Positions 33,998 to 45,227 of a stretch of DNA of 64,000 bases are shown one piece after another. This DNA is from Campanula takesimana (taxonomy: Eukaryota; Streptophyta; Magnoliopsida; Asterales; Campanulaceae): contig JAOWBW010000428.1 in NCBI GenBank assembly GCA_026119855.1, forward strand, positions 806,001 to 870,000. The letters are read 5' to 3'. Made by a program: the position numbers and the translations under genes. How positions within the stretch are numbered: position 1 is the first letter of the stretch; each line of letters opens with the position of its first letter. The notes below the pieces were generated by a model. That model made no database searches. It was not told where the DNA came from and saw only the letters and a list, made by a program, of their open reading frames with translations.

Positions 33998-34672
33998 GAC
34001 TTTGGTTTATGGATACCCCTCTGACTACGTGTAACCGGACCACTGGGCCTAGAAGGAATGGGCTGATGAATAATGGGAGGAGAGGAAGGGATAGTCTGGG
34101 AAGGAGAAGGCAGTCCAGACAAGGAAGGCCCAATCGGCCCAACAGAAGGAGGATTGGGAGGTGAAGAATCTAGGCTGGACAACTGGGCCGGAGTATGGGC
34201 CACTTTCAAAGAGTGAGAGTGAATGGGTGGGGTGGTCAGCTTATCATGGGCTATCCATTCATGAAGAATGTGAGGGGAAAACAATGCATCAGAAACCATG
34301 TCATAACATTTCAACCCTTGATGATTAGGCGGATATCCTAGAAAAACACAAGGCATGGAACGGGCTTGTAGTTTATTTATGGTGGTGGATGGGAACAAGG
34401 GATAACATAAACACCCGAACACCCGCAAATCATTATAAGAAGGATCCCGAGCATTGAGAGCCTGAAGTGGAGATGTATATGACATAGATTTATTGGGAAG
34501 AATGTTTAGCAAATATTTGGCCATTTTAACCTCATGATACCAAAAGGAAGATGGGAGGGAAGCATGTGTTAACAAAGTGCGAACAATGTTGTTAAGGGTT
34601 CGAATTTTGCGCTCGGCCTTACCTTTTTGAGAAGAGGTATAAGGACAAGAGAGACGAAAAGATAAACCATTA
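33985..34672 (-). pseudogene. Integrase C-terminal region of element B
   Basis: From the right edge at the solo LTR (34673) integrase resumes with the segment containing RLSCPYTSSQ and KAERKIRTLNN (catalytic Glu), then PLQALNARDPSYNDLRVFGC and FLGYPPNHQG of the C-terminal region, and a Pro/Ser-rich linker ending SQRGIHKPKS. Overlaps the start of the RT frame by 13 bp. Confidence 0.85.
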
Positions 34673-35525
34673 TGATGTGAACCTAGCCAAGGATGACTAG
34701 ACCCAAATCAAACGCGGAATTTTCGGATCGTTCTAACTAGGTTTCGATATGTGGAACCTCGACCTAACGCCTATTAGACAGGCGAACCTCGGTATAAGTG
34801 AAGATGATGGAAGGTGGAACCTTGACCCGTTGTCTATATGCAGACAAGAACCTTGGTATAAGTTAAGACGCCACAAATGGGGATGAAAAGCCGTTTGATA
34901 AGTCAAAGAAATGAGCACCACGAGAATCCTCTCGATAAGCTCAAAAAAGATAAACACTCTCAATTTATCATAAAACTCAACATTCTATATCTTATTCATG
35001 AAAAATTGGCTATATATAGCCTCATTGGAACATCCCTCCAAGATAGGATAAATATGTAATAAATGTATGGATAAACCCTAAAGATGTGTTCACACTTATT
35101 TTTACATGTGAGAAATGCAAGTACAAATAAGTCAAAATTAACCTATAATGTGAACTAAACAACTAGATGAATCTAGAGACAAAATGTGCATTCCTGTCTA
35201 TGAACATAACTCCATAGTAAATCAGCCATAACTTATTCTAGAAGGATCCAAACGCCGCTATGAAAATTTTGTTGGAAACTAGACATTCGTTGCTTTCCGA
35301 AAATGTATTAAACACCTTATTCGCATAAAAATTGAGTCCTTGAGGTCAGACGAAGTTGGCACAAAAATTATGAAAATTCTGAAAAACTCCCAAAAGTTTC
35401 ATGAAACAACCATGGCCATGGAATGAACCATGGGTGAGCCATGTTGCGGGCTGAAATTCCACTTAAATAATGGAAATATTTGAGTTTCCATCTCTCTTGG
35501 TGTTGTCCCAACCATGCTCGCATCA
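34673..35525 (+). mobile_element. Solo LTR inserted in element B integrase
   Basis: 853 bp, TGATGTG...GCATCA, exact 5 bp target duplication CATTA (34668-34672, 35526-35530). TATA box CTATATATAG near 35010 indicates plus orientation. No internal region, so the original element was lost by LTR-LTR recombination. It splits the integrase frame between the second catalytic Asp region and the Glu region. Family not identified. Confidence 0.85.
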
Positions 35526-35653
35526 CATTACGTTTACAAAACTCCCAAAAATGCGTATTATCAAACTCACGTCCATTATCACATTGAATAGTTTTAATGT
35601 CACATTCAAATTGAGTACAAATATGTGCACGAAAAGAAATAAATGTCGAGTAC
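35526..35653 (-). pseudogene. Integrase core fragment of element B between two solo LTRs
   Basis: 128 bp island encoding FISFRAHICTQFE and CDNGREFDNTHFWEFC (Asp of the DDE triad in CDNG). It joins in sense to sequences at 37204 and 34672 once the two solo LTRs are disregarded. Confidence 0.88.
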
Positions 35654-37203
35654 TGTAAGATACCCACGGGAAAAAACATGGAAATTTTTCCCCTCGAGAA
35701 TCAAACACGGCACTTTATGTTCAAACAAAAATCGGAGTCGCCACGTTAAATTAATTTAAAACCCAATTTTAACGAAAAAGATTAGAGAAAATGAGTTCGG
35801 AGGTCAGGTTACGTCTTGGGAAGAACTTTTCATAGTTCACCCAATCCGCCTCAGAAAAATCGAGTCTCCCTAAGTTTGTTGACCAAAAACGTTCAAGTGT
35901 GTGTGTGTATTTTAAAAATGGGAGAAACTGACTTTTAACAGAAAACAACTAAAAAGTTAACAGAAAGAGGTTTATTTGCAAAGGTTTTGACAGAATGAGA
36001 TTAAAACTGAGAAAAGAAATTCCCCAGACAAACCATCCGTACGGTTGGTGATGGTTGTCCTGGGAATTTACAGATTTATCAGAAACAGTCCAGTTCTAGG
36101 CAAAAACAGAGCATCCTGCTGAAACTGGACAGAATGTGATCTTTTCAGATTACTTTGTGGTACAAGAACATGTATACCAACCATCCCTATGTCATTGATC
36201 ATCAATTAGACACCAAAAACACATGATTTTGGGTATGATCAAGGCAATAATTGGGGAAAGAAAACAAAATTGATGAACATGGCCTTTGAGCCAACACAAC
36301 CATTTGGATGGTTAAAGATTGAGACTTTAACCCTCCAAATGAATGATTCATCCAAGACAAAGTCTTGAAACATCAAAATTCAACCTTTGGATGAATAAAG
36401 ATTGAGTCTTTATCATCCAAAGGGACATTATTAGGACTTAGATCAATGTTTGGAGGGTAAAGATCAAGGCTTTACCACCCAAACTTGATCATCATAACAT
36501 AAACATAAATATCATAAATGTGCAATGGCTTTCTCCAAATGTGCAATGGATCACCAAGCCAAAAGTAAAGACATTAAATTAAATGACATTAATATAAATG
36601 ACATGAAAGAAAATGACATAAAGTAAATGACATAAAAGTAAATTACATTAATCATAACAAGCCTTGATCATCTTTGGTTTGTAACCCTTAATTATGCACA
36701 AGGCATGAGGGCACCATGAATCATTTCAAGGCTTGGTTCCATTTAATAATAGCTCAAGAAATGTAAAGACATTGCATAGATAAGAACATGAACAAGCTAA
36801 AAAAATAAGTGAAGAGGAGGTGGGGGAGAATGAGGCCTCACCAATGTTTGATTCTAGCCTATCTTCCTCTCTTTCACTCAATTCTCATAATATTTGTGTT
36901 TCTGCTCGTATTTCAGCAGAGTTTCTGCTCTCAAAACTATTTTTCTCCCCTCTGAAATGATCAGCAAGGGCTCAATTTATAGGGACTGAAGGCACCCAAA
37001 CCAGCCGTACGACTGGGCCCTTCTAGTACCCATACTATCCGTTCGACTCAGCCTAGCTAGTTTCTGGATTTTTCTAAGTTTTAATTCCATGATAGTCCTA
37101 GAGTTTTGGTTTGTTCTAGTGAGGTCCTAGCCTATCAGTTTTAACCCTGAATAGTCCTAAGAATTCCTCTAAGCTGGTTTCAGTTCAGATTGGGGTACTT
37201 ACA
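35654..37203 (-). mobile_element. Solo LTR of a Ty3/gypsy Tat-type element
   Basis: 1,550 bp with TGTAAGATACCC and GGGGTACTTACA ends and exact target duplication AGTAC (35649-35653, 37204-37208). On the minus strand there is a TATA box CTATAAATTG near 36972, a GTGGCGACTCC motif near the end, and a terminus GGGTATCTTACA. Element D's LTR has the same arrangement (GTGGCGACTC near 56164, GGGGTATCTACA end), hence the Tat-type assignment. CCGTACGG-like motifs occur at about 36038, 37003 and 37046. Confidence 0.85.
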
Positions 37204-37888
37204 AGTACACCTCAGATTATGAGCAAGAGGAAATACCCAAATAAAATTAGAAAAGTCATCCAAGACGAATAAATAATAACGATGACCCGAAGAACTCAAA
37301 ACCGGAGATGTCCATAAATCACTATAATATCAAAAAGCATTACAGTAGTAGATTGTGAACTAACAAACGGAAGTCTAACATGTTTGCCTAGAGAACAAGC
37401 ATGACAAAGCTGTAAATTATTTGAAATCCTAACATCGATAATATAACTTTTCCTAAGAGACCCCCTGATTGGTGCGCCTGGATGACCCAACCTTTCATGC
37501 CATAGAGATGGAGATAAAGCAACAAAAGCTGAAGAAGCAGTAGACTCGAATGTGAGTGGATAAAGTGCACCACGGCAATTACATCGCATGATATGTCTCC
37601 CCGTCCGGAAAGCCTTCACAGAAAAACTAAACGGGTCAAACTCAACAGAGACAGAGTTATCAGTGGTAAACTTGCGAACAGAAATAAGATTCTTAAAAAC
37701 TTTTGGTACATGAAGCACATTACAAAAAGATAAGAGAGGATGGGGAGGTGCAAGAGTAGTGTGTCCGTGACCATGTATAGGAATTTTATGACATTACCAA
37801 CGACAATACTAAGATTACTTCTCATATTGACATAAGGCGTAAGAATACCTGACGAAGACGTTATGTGATCAGTCGCCCCAGTGTCCAT
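37204..37888 (-). pseudogene. Protease and pre-integrase region of element B
   Basis: MDTGATDHITSSSGIL (protease, DTG) begins at 37888. A frame change precedes 37718-37296, which carries LHVPKVFKNLISVRKF, LWHERLGHPG (His pair) and CHACSLGKH (Cys pair) of the integrase zinc domain. Then the integrase core begins and is cut by the solo LTR at 37203. Confidence 0.88.
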
Positions 37889-37920
37889 GTGCTAATTTGG
37901 AGGCGGAGGTGGAGAGAGCC

Positions 37921-38105
37921 CTAGTGTATGCATGGCTGCCTTGATGTCCGTAGCAGAGGAAGGTCCAGAAGCTGCATAAGCCTAAGCCTAAGCTGGTTGC
38001 GGTCCAAGAAAACCTGCCTAGTGTATGCATGGCTGCCTCAATGTCAGTAGCAGAGGAAGGTCCAGAAGCTGCATAAGCATGAGCCGGTTGTTGTTCAAGA
38101 AGACC
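37921..38105. repeat. 97 bp tandem duplication in element B
   Basis: Two adjacent copies beginning CTAGTGTATGCATGGCTGCC at 37921 and 38018, differing at a few positions. It duplicates the gag-protease junction of the polyprotein and adds to its disruption. Confidence 0.85.
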
Positions 38106-38427
38106 CGAAGACTGCCTGGTGTAAAGAGGAGTAGAACGTAGCCACGGCCCTTGCTGTGCAGGATATGGAAAAGGTAGAATATCCCAAGGCCACCCCCATC
38201 CGCCTCCCCATGGTTGAGAAGCAGGAGACGAAGGGGGTTTCCCCCATGTCGGCTGCCAGGTCAGAGAAACACCAGAAGGTTGGCTGGTACGATTTCCACC
38301 CCCTTATTTTAACCACCGGCCTTGTTCTTTCCATTGCCCTTTGACTGTGTGCGCGGAGTGCTAGGAACAGGAGGAGGAAGATAGTGAGGGGCCGGAGAGG
38401 GAACCACAGGAGCCGTACCTCAGCCCA

Positions 38428-39108
38428 TCATAGCCGTCGTTGTTGCAGCCTTTTTTTGCAACCCCCTTCCTCAAGTGCAACCATGGAGCGTGCCTGAGCA
38501 AAGGGTGGAAGAGGATCCTTCTGTCGAAGAAGAGTGGCGACACCATTATAAGCCTCGGATAACCCTGCTACCATCTGCAAGATGAGTCGATCATTCAAAA
38601 CCGGAGCACCAACTGTTGGGTTAATATCCAACACCAACATCATGGAGTTGACCAACAAGTTGTTTTAAATGTTGACTATAGGCCGAAGCATTCGGAAAGC
38701 TCTTCATCAGAGTGCTGGAGAAATCTTGTTCAAGTGTAACCGCCTTAGAATTCTTGTTATCTTGAAAGATATCAAGAAGACGATTCCACGCTGACATTGT
38801 CGTGCAGTTGAGCTCGAGAATGGTGTTAAGGAGATCCATTGAGATCGTGGAAAAGATCCAACCCAAGACGGTCGCATCCACTTCATCTCATAACTCTATT
38901 TCTTCATCCGTTGTTGGCACCTTTTCTTTGCCCTTGGCCGGAGCAATGATGTGGTGCAGAACACGGTGAGAACGAGCATAAACCCTAAAAACCTCAGCCC
39001 AAGTCGCATACTGTACGCTTTCCAATTCCAAGATGATCCCAATATGATTATGTTAGAAACAGCAAGAGCAGGATGCAACGAGGATTTAGAAGAGGAAGAA
39101 GATGGCAT
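38428..39108 (-). pseudogene. gag of element B
   Basis: N-terminal piece 39108-38896 starts MPSSSSSKSS with LHPALAVSNI, then changes frame. 38881-38621 carries the UBN2 segment DATVLGWIFSTISMDLLNTI. 38658-38428 continues gag to NDRLILQMVAGLSEAYNGVATLLR. The Gly-rich region to protease lies at about 38100-38427 without an open frame. The sequence resembles Ale/Retrofit-like copia gag, which is a tentative lineage call. Confidence 0.82.
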
Positions 39109-39200
39109 GGCGGCTGAGAAAGAAGAGAAAAAACAGAAAAGAAGAAGACGGACTGAATCAGACGAGTTATTAGGCGCAGCGGAGAAAGAAAAAACCTAAA

Positions 39201-39212
39201 CTCGTAATACCA
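39201..39212 (-). promoter_or_regulatory. Degenerate primer-binding site of element B
   Basis: Minus strand TGGTATTACGAG directly inside the 5' LTR; starts like the initiator tRNA-Met site (TGGTAT) and then diverges. Confidence 0.65.
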
Positions 39213-39667
39213 TAATAGAAATATTTCCCGTGGGAATATTATTGACATATTGAGAATATATATATACACCAATACAAGAGTCCTAGCTATGTTATTCTAT
39301 TGAGTACAAGGAAACTATATCAAACTATATCACTAAGGAGATATCTACACAATCTCTAAAATATAAACAAAGATATCTTCCTCTGTCCTGGAAAGATAAA
39401 CAAACTCATTTTGACTTTTTATGGTCAACAAAAATGAAATTTGACCAACAATTGGTGGCAATCTCATCATTCTAGTGAAATTCTAAAATTTGTAATTGAT
39501 AAATCATTAAGTGATTTATTAATAATAATTTTTATAATTTCATTGTGATCATTAAATTGACATCAATGTTCGGTCAGAGTTTATATTTGTTTGACTATAA
39601 AAAGTCAAAATTAGACTATCTTTCTGGAGTATATCCCATACCTAACCTATAAGGATATATTCTAACA
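39213..39667 (-). repeat. 5' LTR of element B with MITE inside
   Basis: 455 bp including a 254 bp MITE and duplicated TA; 199 bp without them, equal to the 3' LTR. Flanked by GTATT. Confidence 0.92.
39376..39629. mobile_element. Stowaway-like MITE in the 5' LTR of element B
   Basis: 254 bp with inverted ends (CTGTCCTGGAAAGATA versus TATCTTTCTGGAG; TTTGACTTTTTATGGTCAA versus TTTGACTATAAAAAGTCAAA) and TA at 39374-39375 and 39630-39631. The other LTR shows the empty site. Confidence 0.92.
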
Positions 39668-39672
39668 GTATT

Positions 39673-40528
39673 TATGCTTTTCTTTTCGCCAACAAAAACT
39701 GACCTGGAACCATAACTCAATCCAAACAGTAATTTAACTTCCAAAAAATGCACAATATGGAATTAAATGAAATGAGGGATTTTCTAGTCGAAAACAATAG
39801 GCAATAATATTATTATTTTTTCTTTGTTTACTTTAATGTTTCGAATTACATCTTGAGTTGCACCTTTTGAATTAAGGCGCATTGGCCCAGCAACGAAGCT
39901 GCGTATGAAGAAAGATGGTCACTCTTACTCTCTAGTTTAGAACGTGTCACTTTTATTGTTTTAAAGATATACAAAAATATTTTTTAATATAAAATTATGA
40001 TTTTTTACATTTTTAGTTGGATAAAAAAAATGTATTAAATTATTATTCTGACCCATTTTATGTTAAAATTGAGTGTTTCAACTATAATATTTAGAATAAT
40101 ACAAGGGGCATAAAAAAGTCACAAAATCTTGCTCACAAAATCTTAGGTGTAGTGATTTTATTGGTGTTTTTAATTAGAGTGTGCCGGGTCCATTATCGAT
40201 GCAACCAATAAAATATCGACATCTCATTTTGTGAGCAAGATTTTGTGACCTTATTTTGTGCCCCTAGGTGTAGTCATTTACTTTAAATAAAAAAACAAAT
40301 AAATAACACTCTCTCCATCTCATAACAAACCTACTTAAATAATGAATTTTATGCTAAATTACTTATCATTGTAAAAAATAATTATTGATAATGTTTCTAT
40401 TAATGATTTAATAACAAATTTTAAATTTTTACGATTAATAATTTATTAGAAAATGTTAATCAAATTTTAAATAAATTTGATCAAAACTATTAATATAGGA
40501 CAAAAAGAGTAATGAATGAATAAATAAA
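39673..40528. other. AT-rich spacer between elements B and C
   Basis: No gene. A 160 bp inverted-repeat element lies at 40105-40264, and a weak Stowaway-like pair (CTCTCTCCATCTCATAACAA...CAAAAAGAG) at about 40309-40511. Confidence 0.5.
40105..40264. mobile_element. 160 bp inverted-repeat MITE
   Basis: GGGGCATAAAAAAGTCACAA and TTGTGACCTTATTTTGTGCC at the ends plus a shared CAAAATCTTGCTCACAAAAT give arms of about 45 bp. No clear target duplication, so the superfamily is open. Confidence 0.65.
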
Positions 40529-40533
40529 TAAAT

Positions 40534-41497
40534 TGAAATTGTTTGTCAATAGCTTGCTGAGAACAGATGTTACCTCAAGTGTTAAGTAACACACCAGGTA
40601 ACACACCAGACGGACAGAAAATACACACACAAAAATTGTAGAGTTTTTGCAGCGGAAAATAAATAGCACAAGAGAAATATTTTTCTCAAGTTATATAAAT
40701 ATAACTTGAGATGCCTAGATGGCGAAAACCTTATAATCAAAACAAATTACAAAGTTTAAAATGGTTCCCTATACAAACTATGATATACTCTCTATGGAAC
40801 CAAAGTAAGAACAAAGTACAAGATTCTATCATAACCAAAACTCACTCAAACCCGAAGTATTTGAGTGATAAAAGAGTGTATGGAAGAAAGAATCTCAAAA
40901 GGAGCCAAGAGTACTTTGGTCTTTTTGTGCTATGGATGTGTGTATAAAATTGGCTTGTCTTCAATCTTCATCCAAGCATCTATTTATAGCCAACCAAGAC
41001 TTGGAGGCTACACAAATAACAACCTTGGGCTGTTTGTGACGAGTGGGGAGAGTGAGTGGGCTTGCTCTCCACTTTTTGTGCGAAGACTTGGTCTTCCTTC
41101 CATGAATTTCTCAACCGCAAGCTTGATCCCCAAGTCCTAGCTTCACCGTGTTGTACTCCAAGCTTCAAATGCCTTGTACATCTTCAATTAATCAGCAACT
41201 AACATTGGACTTGGTCTTCTTCACATTTACCATATTTAACACATGTTAAATATGTTTGTTATTCCCTCTTTTACTCGGCATTTATGAATAACTCTTCAAC
41301 AATTTATTCTCCACCTTTTTAACTCCATAAACCAACTTTATTATTACTTGAAATATGGACCAACATCTTGAAAATAATATTAGGACATTAGTGTAAAAAT
41401 TACATTAGAAAGAAATATCAAATTACAAAGAATTTCATCACAGCACTTGGACTGTCAGTGGCAACATCCGAGGTAACACCTCAGTTCTGCACTAACA
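40534..41497 (-). repeat. 3' LTR of element C
   Basis: 964 bp. In minus orientation TGTTAGTGCAGAACTGAGG...CAAACAATTTCA. Motifs GGTAACAC/GTGTTACC cluster at both ends (about 40565-40615 and 41445-41490). Confidence 0.95.
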
Positions 41498-41512
41498 ATC
41501 TCCCCCTTAATT
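41498..41512 (-). promoter_or_regulatory. Polypurine tract of element C
   Basis: Minus strand AAGGGGGAGATT beside the 3' LTR. Additional PPT-like runs lie at about 41602-41610 and 44812-44820. Confidence 0.85.
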
Positions 41513-41896
41513 TTAGATTTCTTTCCAATCACCTAAGTGTTGGTACTTGCAAAAACAAGTTAGCCATATAACAAGATAATATAACAACCACCCAATATAA
41601 ACTCCCCCTTAATGTAGGAGTCGAGAGAAAACAAGAATTTACAAACAAATACTAATTAAACACATCCTTAAATGTTTTCAACTAGTAGCTTCAAAATCCA
41701 AAGTAAATCCAAGTTTTAAAAACCATAAAAACCAACATAAGATCCGAAAATAAAACACCATAAAAAAACCACCAAAGTATGAAATTGTTTAAACCAACCA
41801 CCACAAAATAAATAGTTTAAAAACCAAAGAACCGAATTGTTTTGGAACCAAACCCCAAGAAAAAGTCATTGCCCAATTTAATGGCAACATCAACCT

Positions 41897-43819
41897 TCAG
41901 GAAAGATTTTCCTCTTTTTCTGTGTCTTCGTCCTCTTCTTCCTGTTCATCTTCCCCAGCACTTGTACCAGCATCTTCAGCAGCACCTGCAGCATCAGCAG
42001 CATCTGTAGCAGCACTCGTACCAGCACTTGTACCAGCACCTCCCCCTGATTGGGAAGAAATCAGATTAACAAAGCTTGCTGTGTTGTCTTTTAGTAGGGT
42101 CCAATCTTGAACAATTCTCCCCAAAATCACATTCTGTTTTTCAAGAAATGCTAGGACAGTCGTCTTTGGGATTGAGGGAGAATCAGTGCCCAGAAGATGT
42201 GAGACACTAGCCATCATTTCAGCATTAGTACCTGCAAACATGCTTGGAGAAGAAGGAATAAAGGACGGACAATCTGAGGTAGCACCTTTCCCAACACCTC
42301 GAGATGGAACGGACGAACTTGACAAAATGATATCTTTCGACTTATCCCAAGGTAAGTCACCGGTGTATCTAATACCACCATTTCCCTGTTTAGTCAAAAG
42401 ACTACCCACTCGGTAATAGTCAAGCTCATGAGTATACTCGTCCGAATCCATAAGTGGAAAATTTTGGGATTTTATCACTTGGAAAATGAGAGAAGGATAA
42501 GGCAAATATGAGATCGATTTCTTCTTTCCCCAAGTGGCTAAATGTCTAAATATCAATCTCCCAAAATTCAATTTCCGGTTCAACCCCAATTTATGTAGGA
42601 CCCGAGCTTGTTCGAGGGTTACATATTATTCATTTGGGTGGGGAGCCAATTAAAGATACACAATTTGTGTAGAACCGAAAAAAGTGAGGTGAGGGAAGAG
42701 GCAAGAAAGTGTTCATCCTTTTTTGTTGGCCATTTCTTAACAACATTGTTAGACAAAACTTTGGCAATATCATCCCTATCGGCTAACACCCCATCATCAT
42801 CAACGTTAGGCAAACCAAGCACTTTATTAATCAAAGATGGGTTTATTCGAAGAACTTTACTTTGAAGAAAGAATTTGCCGAATTGGTTGGAATTTTCATT
42901 ATCTAGGTTGGGATGAAGATTAGCAAAAAAGTTTCGAATAATGGCATCAACATAGTTCTCGGGATAGAGATTGGCATTTAAAACATTTATATCTTTTAAG
43001 AACTGATAAACCATGCTTCTTAAGACTAGCCTCATCAATATGCTTCTCACGGTGCATTTTTAAACCCGAAATATCAAGCCATTTTTACATATTGACCCGT
43101 TCGAAAAATTCGAATGTAGAAAAGGGTTGTGGAAATGCCTCATCATTTTTATCAATACTTGTTTCCAAAATATCATCAGAAGCACCAAATAATTCAGAAG
43201 ACGTAACCGGGGCGCTAGGGGGTTTTGAAGATCGAGATGTTACCTTGGATGGTTTCGGAGGTCTGCCAGCACCCGAGACAACACTCTGTTTCCCCTTGGC
43301 TTTTGTCACTCGCTTTTGAGCTGCATCAAGAGTTTCTTCCTCATTTTCTACCCAAGTATCCAGGCTCTCTACAGATTGAGTTCGTTCAGCCGGTTGAACA
43401 ACAAAATTCTGGTCCAAGTTGTGATCGGAAGAGAGACCGAGAGATTCTTCTTCTTCCTCGTCGGAGACATGTACTGGGTCATCAGAAGTGTTGGAAGGAA
43501 CTTTTGACATTGCCATTGCACTTAGACGGTTGGAGGTCCTCTTTCGAGCTTGTGGAACTGCGCCAATTTTGGTTGAGATTGACGGAGCTTTTCTCTTGAT
43601 TCGTTTAGTGGCGGAACTTGGAGGTTTTGAAGCAGTCGCCGGGAGTGGAGGACGAGCTGAGGTAGCTACTTGAGAGGGCTCATCAATGGACATTGCAATT
43701 TGTTGAGAAATTTGGGAAACAATTGGTGAGATGTCCATGGGTGAGGCAACACGTGAGGCATCACCCGGTGACTCCTCCAATGGTGCCGGTTGGATAGGGT
43801 TTTGATTGGGTTTTACCAT
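41897..43819 (-). pseudogene. Extra post-pol ORF of element C (plant 'transposon protein' domain), broken
   Basis: Three consecutive minus-strand pieces: 43819-43085, 43050-42619 and 42589-41897, separated by a stop at 43085-43087 and two frame changes. Piece 1 starts MVKPNQNPIQ and is Pro/Ser-rich with a basic RIKRKAPS segment. Piece 2 carries NFFANLHPNLD and INKVLGLPNVDDDG, and the end of the domain (LNRKLNFGRLIF, PYPSLIFQ) is in piece 3. From memory these match the plant domain annotated as 'putative plant transposon protein' (PF20167), common in Sirevirus extra ORFs. The C-tail is Ala/Gly/Thr-rich and then acidic. No transmembrane segment or signal peptide is evident, so the term env-like is positional only. 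Function unknown. Confidence 0.75.
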
Positions 43820-45227
43820 TGTTGAATTTTGGAAGAAGATTTAGGAGAATTTTAACAAAAATTAAAGAAGGGTTTTGAGGGTTTGAGGGTTGCCGATTTG
43901 AAGAAGACGCTGAGGAGAGGGAGGGTTAAAAAGTTTGGTGAGAAAAAATAGGGATAAATATTTAGATTAGTTAGGAATGTGAAAAGATAGGAATTAATTT
44001 TAAACTTAACTCTTATCATTTAAAATTAACTAAGATCCTATTTTATCTCACGTTTTAAACCAACCTATCTACAAGCACACAAATAACCAACTCCCCTTCA
44101 CATCCCTTTTTTTTTTTTTTAAATAAAGCGAAAAAGAAAAAAAATAAACTAAAAATAAAGAGACAGTAAAATAAAGAGTGCAACGATCTCCACAAAATTT
44201 TAAAAATGAATCCCTAAATTTTAGGAAGATTGTTCCAACTAAATTTTACCAAACTTAAAAGATTTGTTTAAGACTTTTTCAAAATTGTAAACTCTTTTTG
44301 TTATAGATAATAAAAAGACTTTCAAACTTTGAAAACTTAACAAACAAATCTGAGATTAAACTAAATAAAAAAAAAACGAATGTTGCACACACTAATGTGT
44401 TAATGGTAATGATGGTAACATTTAAGATAACATTTGTGATGAACATCCCATGATAAATTTATATTAAGGCATTTAAGGCTAGATGGACCTCAATTTTGAA
44501 CACATGAGGCGAAGATATGATTCTATAATAAGCATTTGAGGTTTAACAAGCTTGCCAAATTTGAACGCTTTAGGCAAAACAAATAATTTAGATAAAAATG
44601 CTTGTTCTTCATCTTTAAACACTTTAAAATAAACATCTTTTACACTTCTTTATCTACAAGGAAGCATCGTAGTAGCGAGCTCCGTGCCCCGAGTCCTTAT
44701 AAAGTGTAAACATGTTATAGTGATTTGTACTGTTCAAGTAGGAAACATTGTATTAGAGAACTCTATGTTCCTAATACTTAGTACAAAATCACTAGATAAT
44801 ATCCCCCTTTGGCAAGAGTGCATCGTCGCAGCGAACGCCGTGCCCCGAGCTACTAAGAAAATACTATATGTGTTTTTAGCCTTTTTGCCTTTAAAAAAGA
44901 ATTAGTGACTTTGTCACTTTTGAGTTTATAGGGATGTTATCAATAATGATACCTAGAGTGTTATCCTACAATAACAAAAAGGTCAGCATGTGCCACCATC
45001 AATGAATAGATTTTCTCTCCTTAGGATTTGTTTCCTAGGCGCTTCTATTAATGATTATGTATTGAGTTCAATTATGATTTAAGTAAAAAAAAAAATAAAA
45101 AAATACTACTCATTGACAGATTAAAACAGAAAGCCAAATTATTTTTATTTTTTTTTAAGACAATAATATACAAGTGTTATCTCAGATGCTGGTAGCACTT
45201 GAGGTAACACCAGAAAACAGGAGATTT
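43820..45227 (-). other. Non-coding spacer between pol and the extra ORF in element C
   Basis: No gene. Contains the block at 44650-44890 conserved with element A, GTGTTATC-type motifs at 44395-44445, 44935-44965 and 45174-45222, and the probable leader of the extra ORF. Confidence 0.75.
44650..44890 (-). repeat. Conserved post-pol block with three GGAGYTCGCTACTACGATGC-like motifs
   Basis: On the minus strand three related segments, about 85 bp apart, carry GCGTTCGCTGCGACGATGC (about 44821-44840), GAGTTCTCTAATACAATG (about 44747-44764) and GGAGCTCGCTACTACGATGC (about 44664-44683). The matching plus-strand block in A is 29045-29280. In both elements the first motif is followed by CTCTTGCCAAAGGG. 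Confidence 0.8.

Larger units (their letters stand above)
22724..39667 (-). mobile_element. Copia element B, host of nested insertions
   Basis: Minus-strand Ty1/copia with target duplication GTATT (22719-22723, 39668-39672). Its 3' LTR is split by element A (22724-22765 and 32260-32416); the 5' LTR is 39213-39667 with a MITE inside. Both LTRs are exactly 199 bp once the insertions are removed. Gag, protease, integrase, RT and RNase H remnants lie between 32417 and 39108, and two solo LTRs interrupt integrase. It is inactive and older than A. Confidence 0.92.

Noticed and set aside
41897..43819. Envelope gene
   Set aside because: No signal peptide, transmembrane segment or fusion-like region seen; only its position after pol is env-like.
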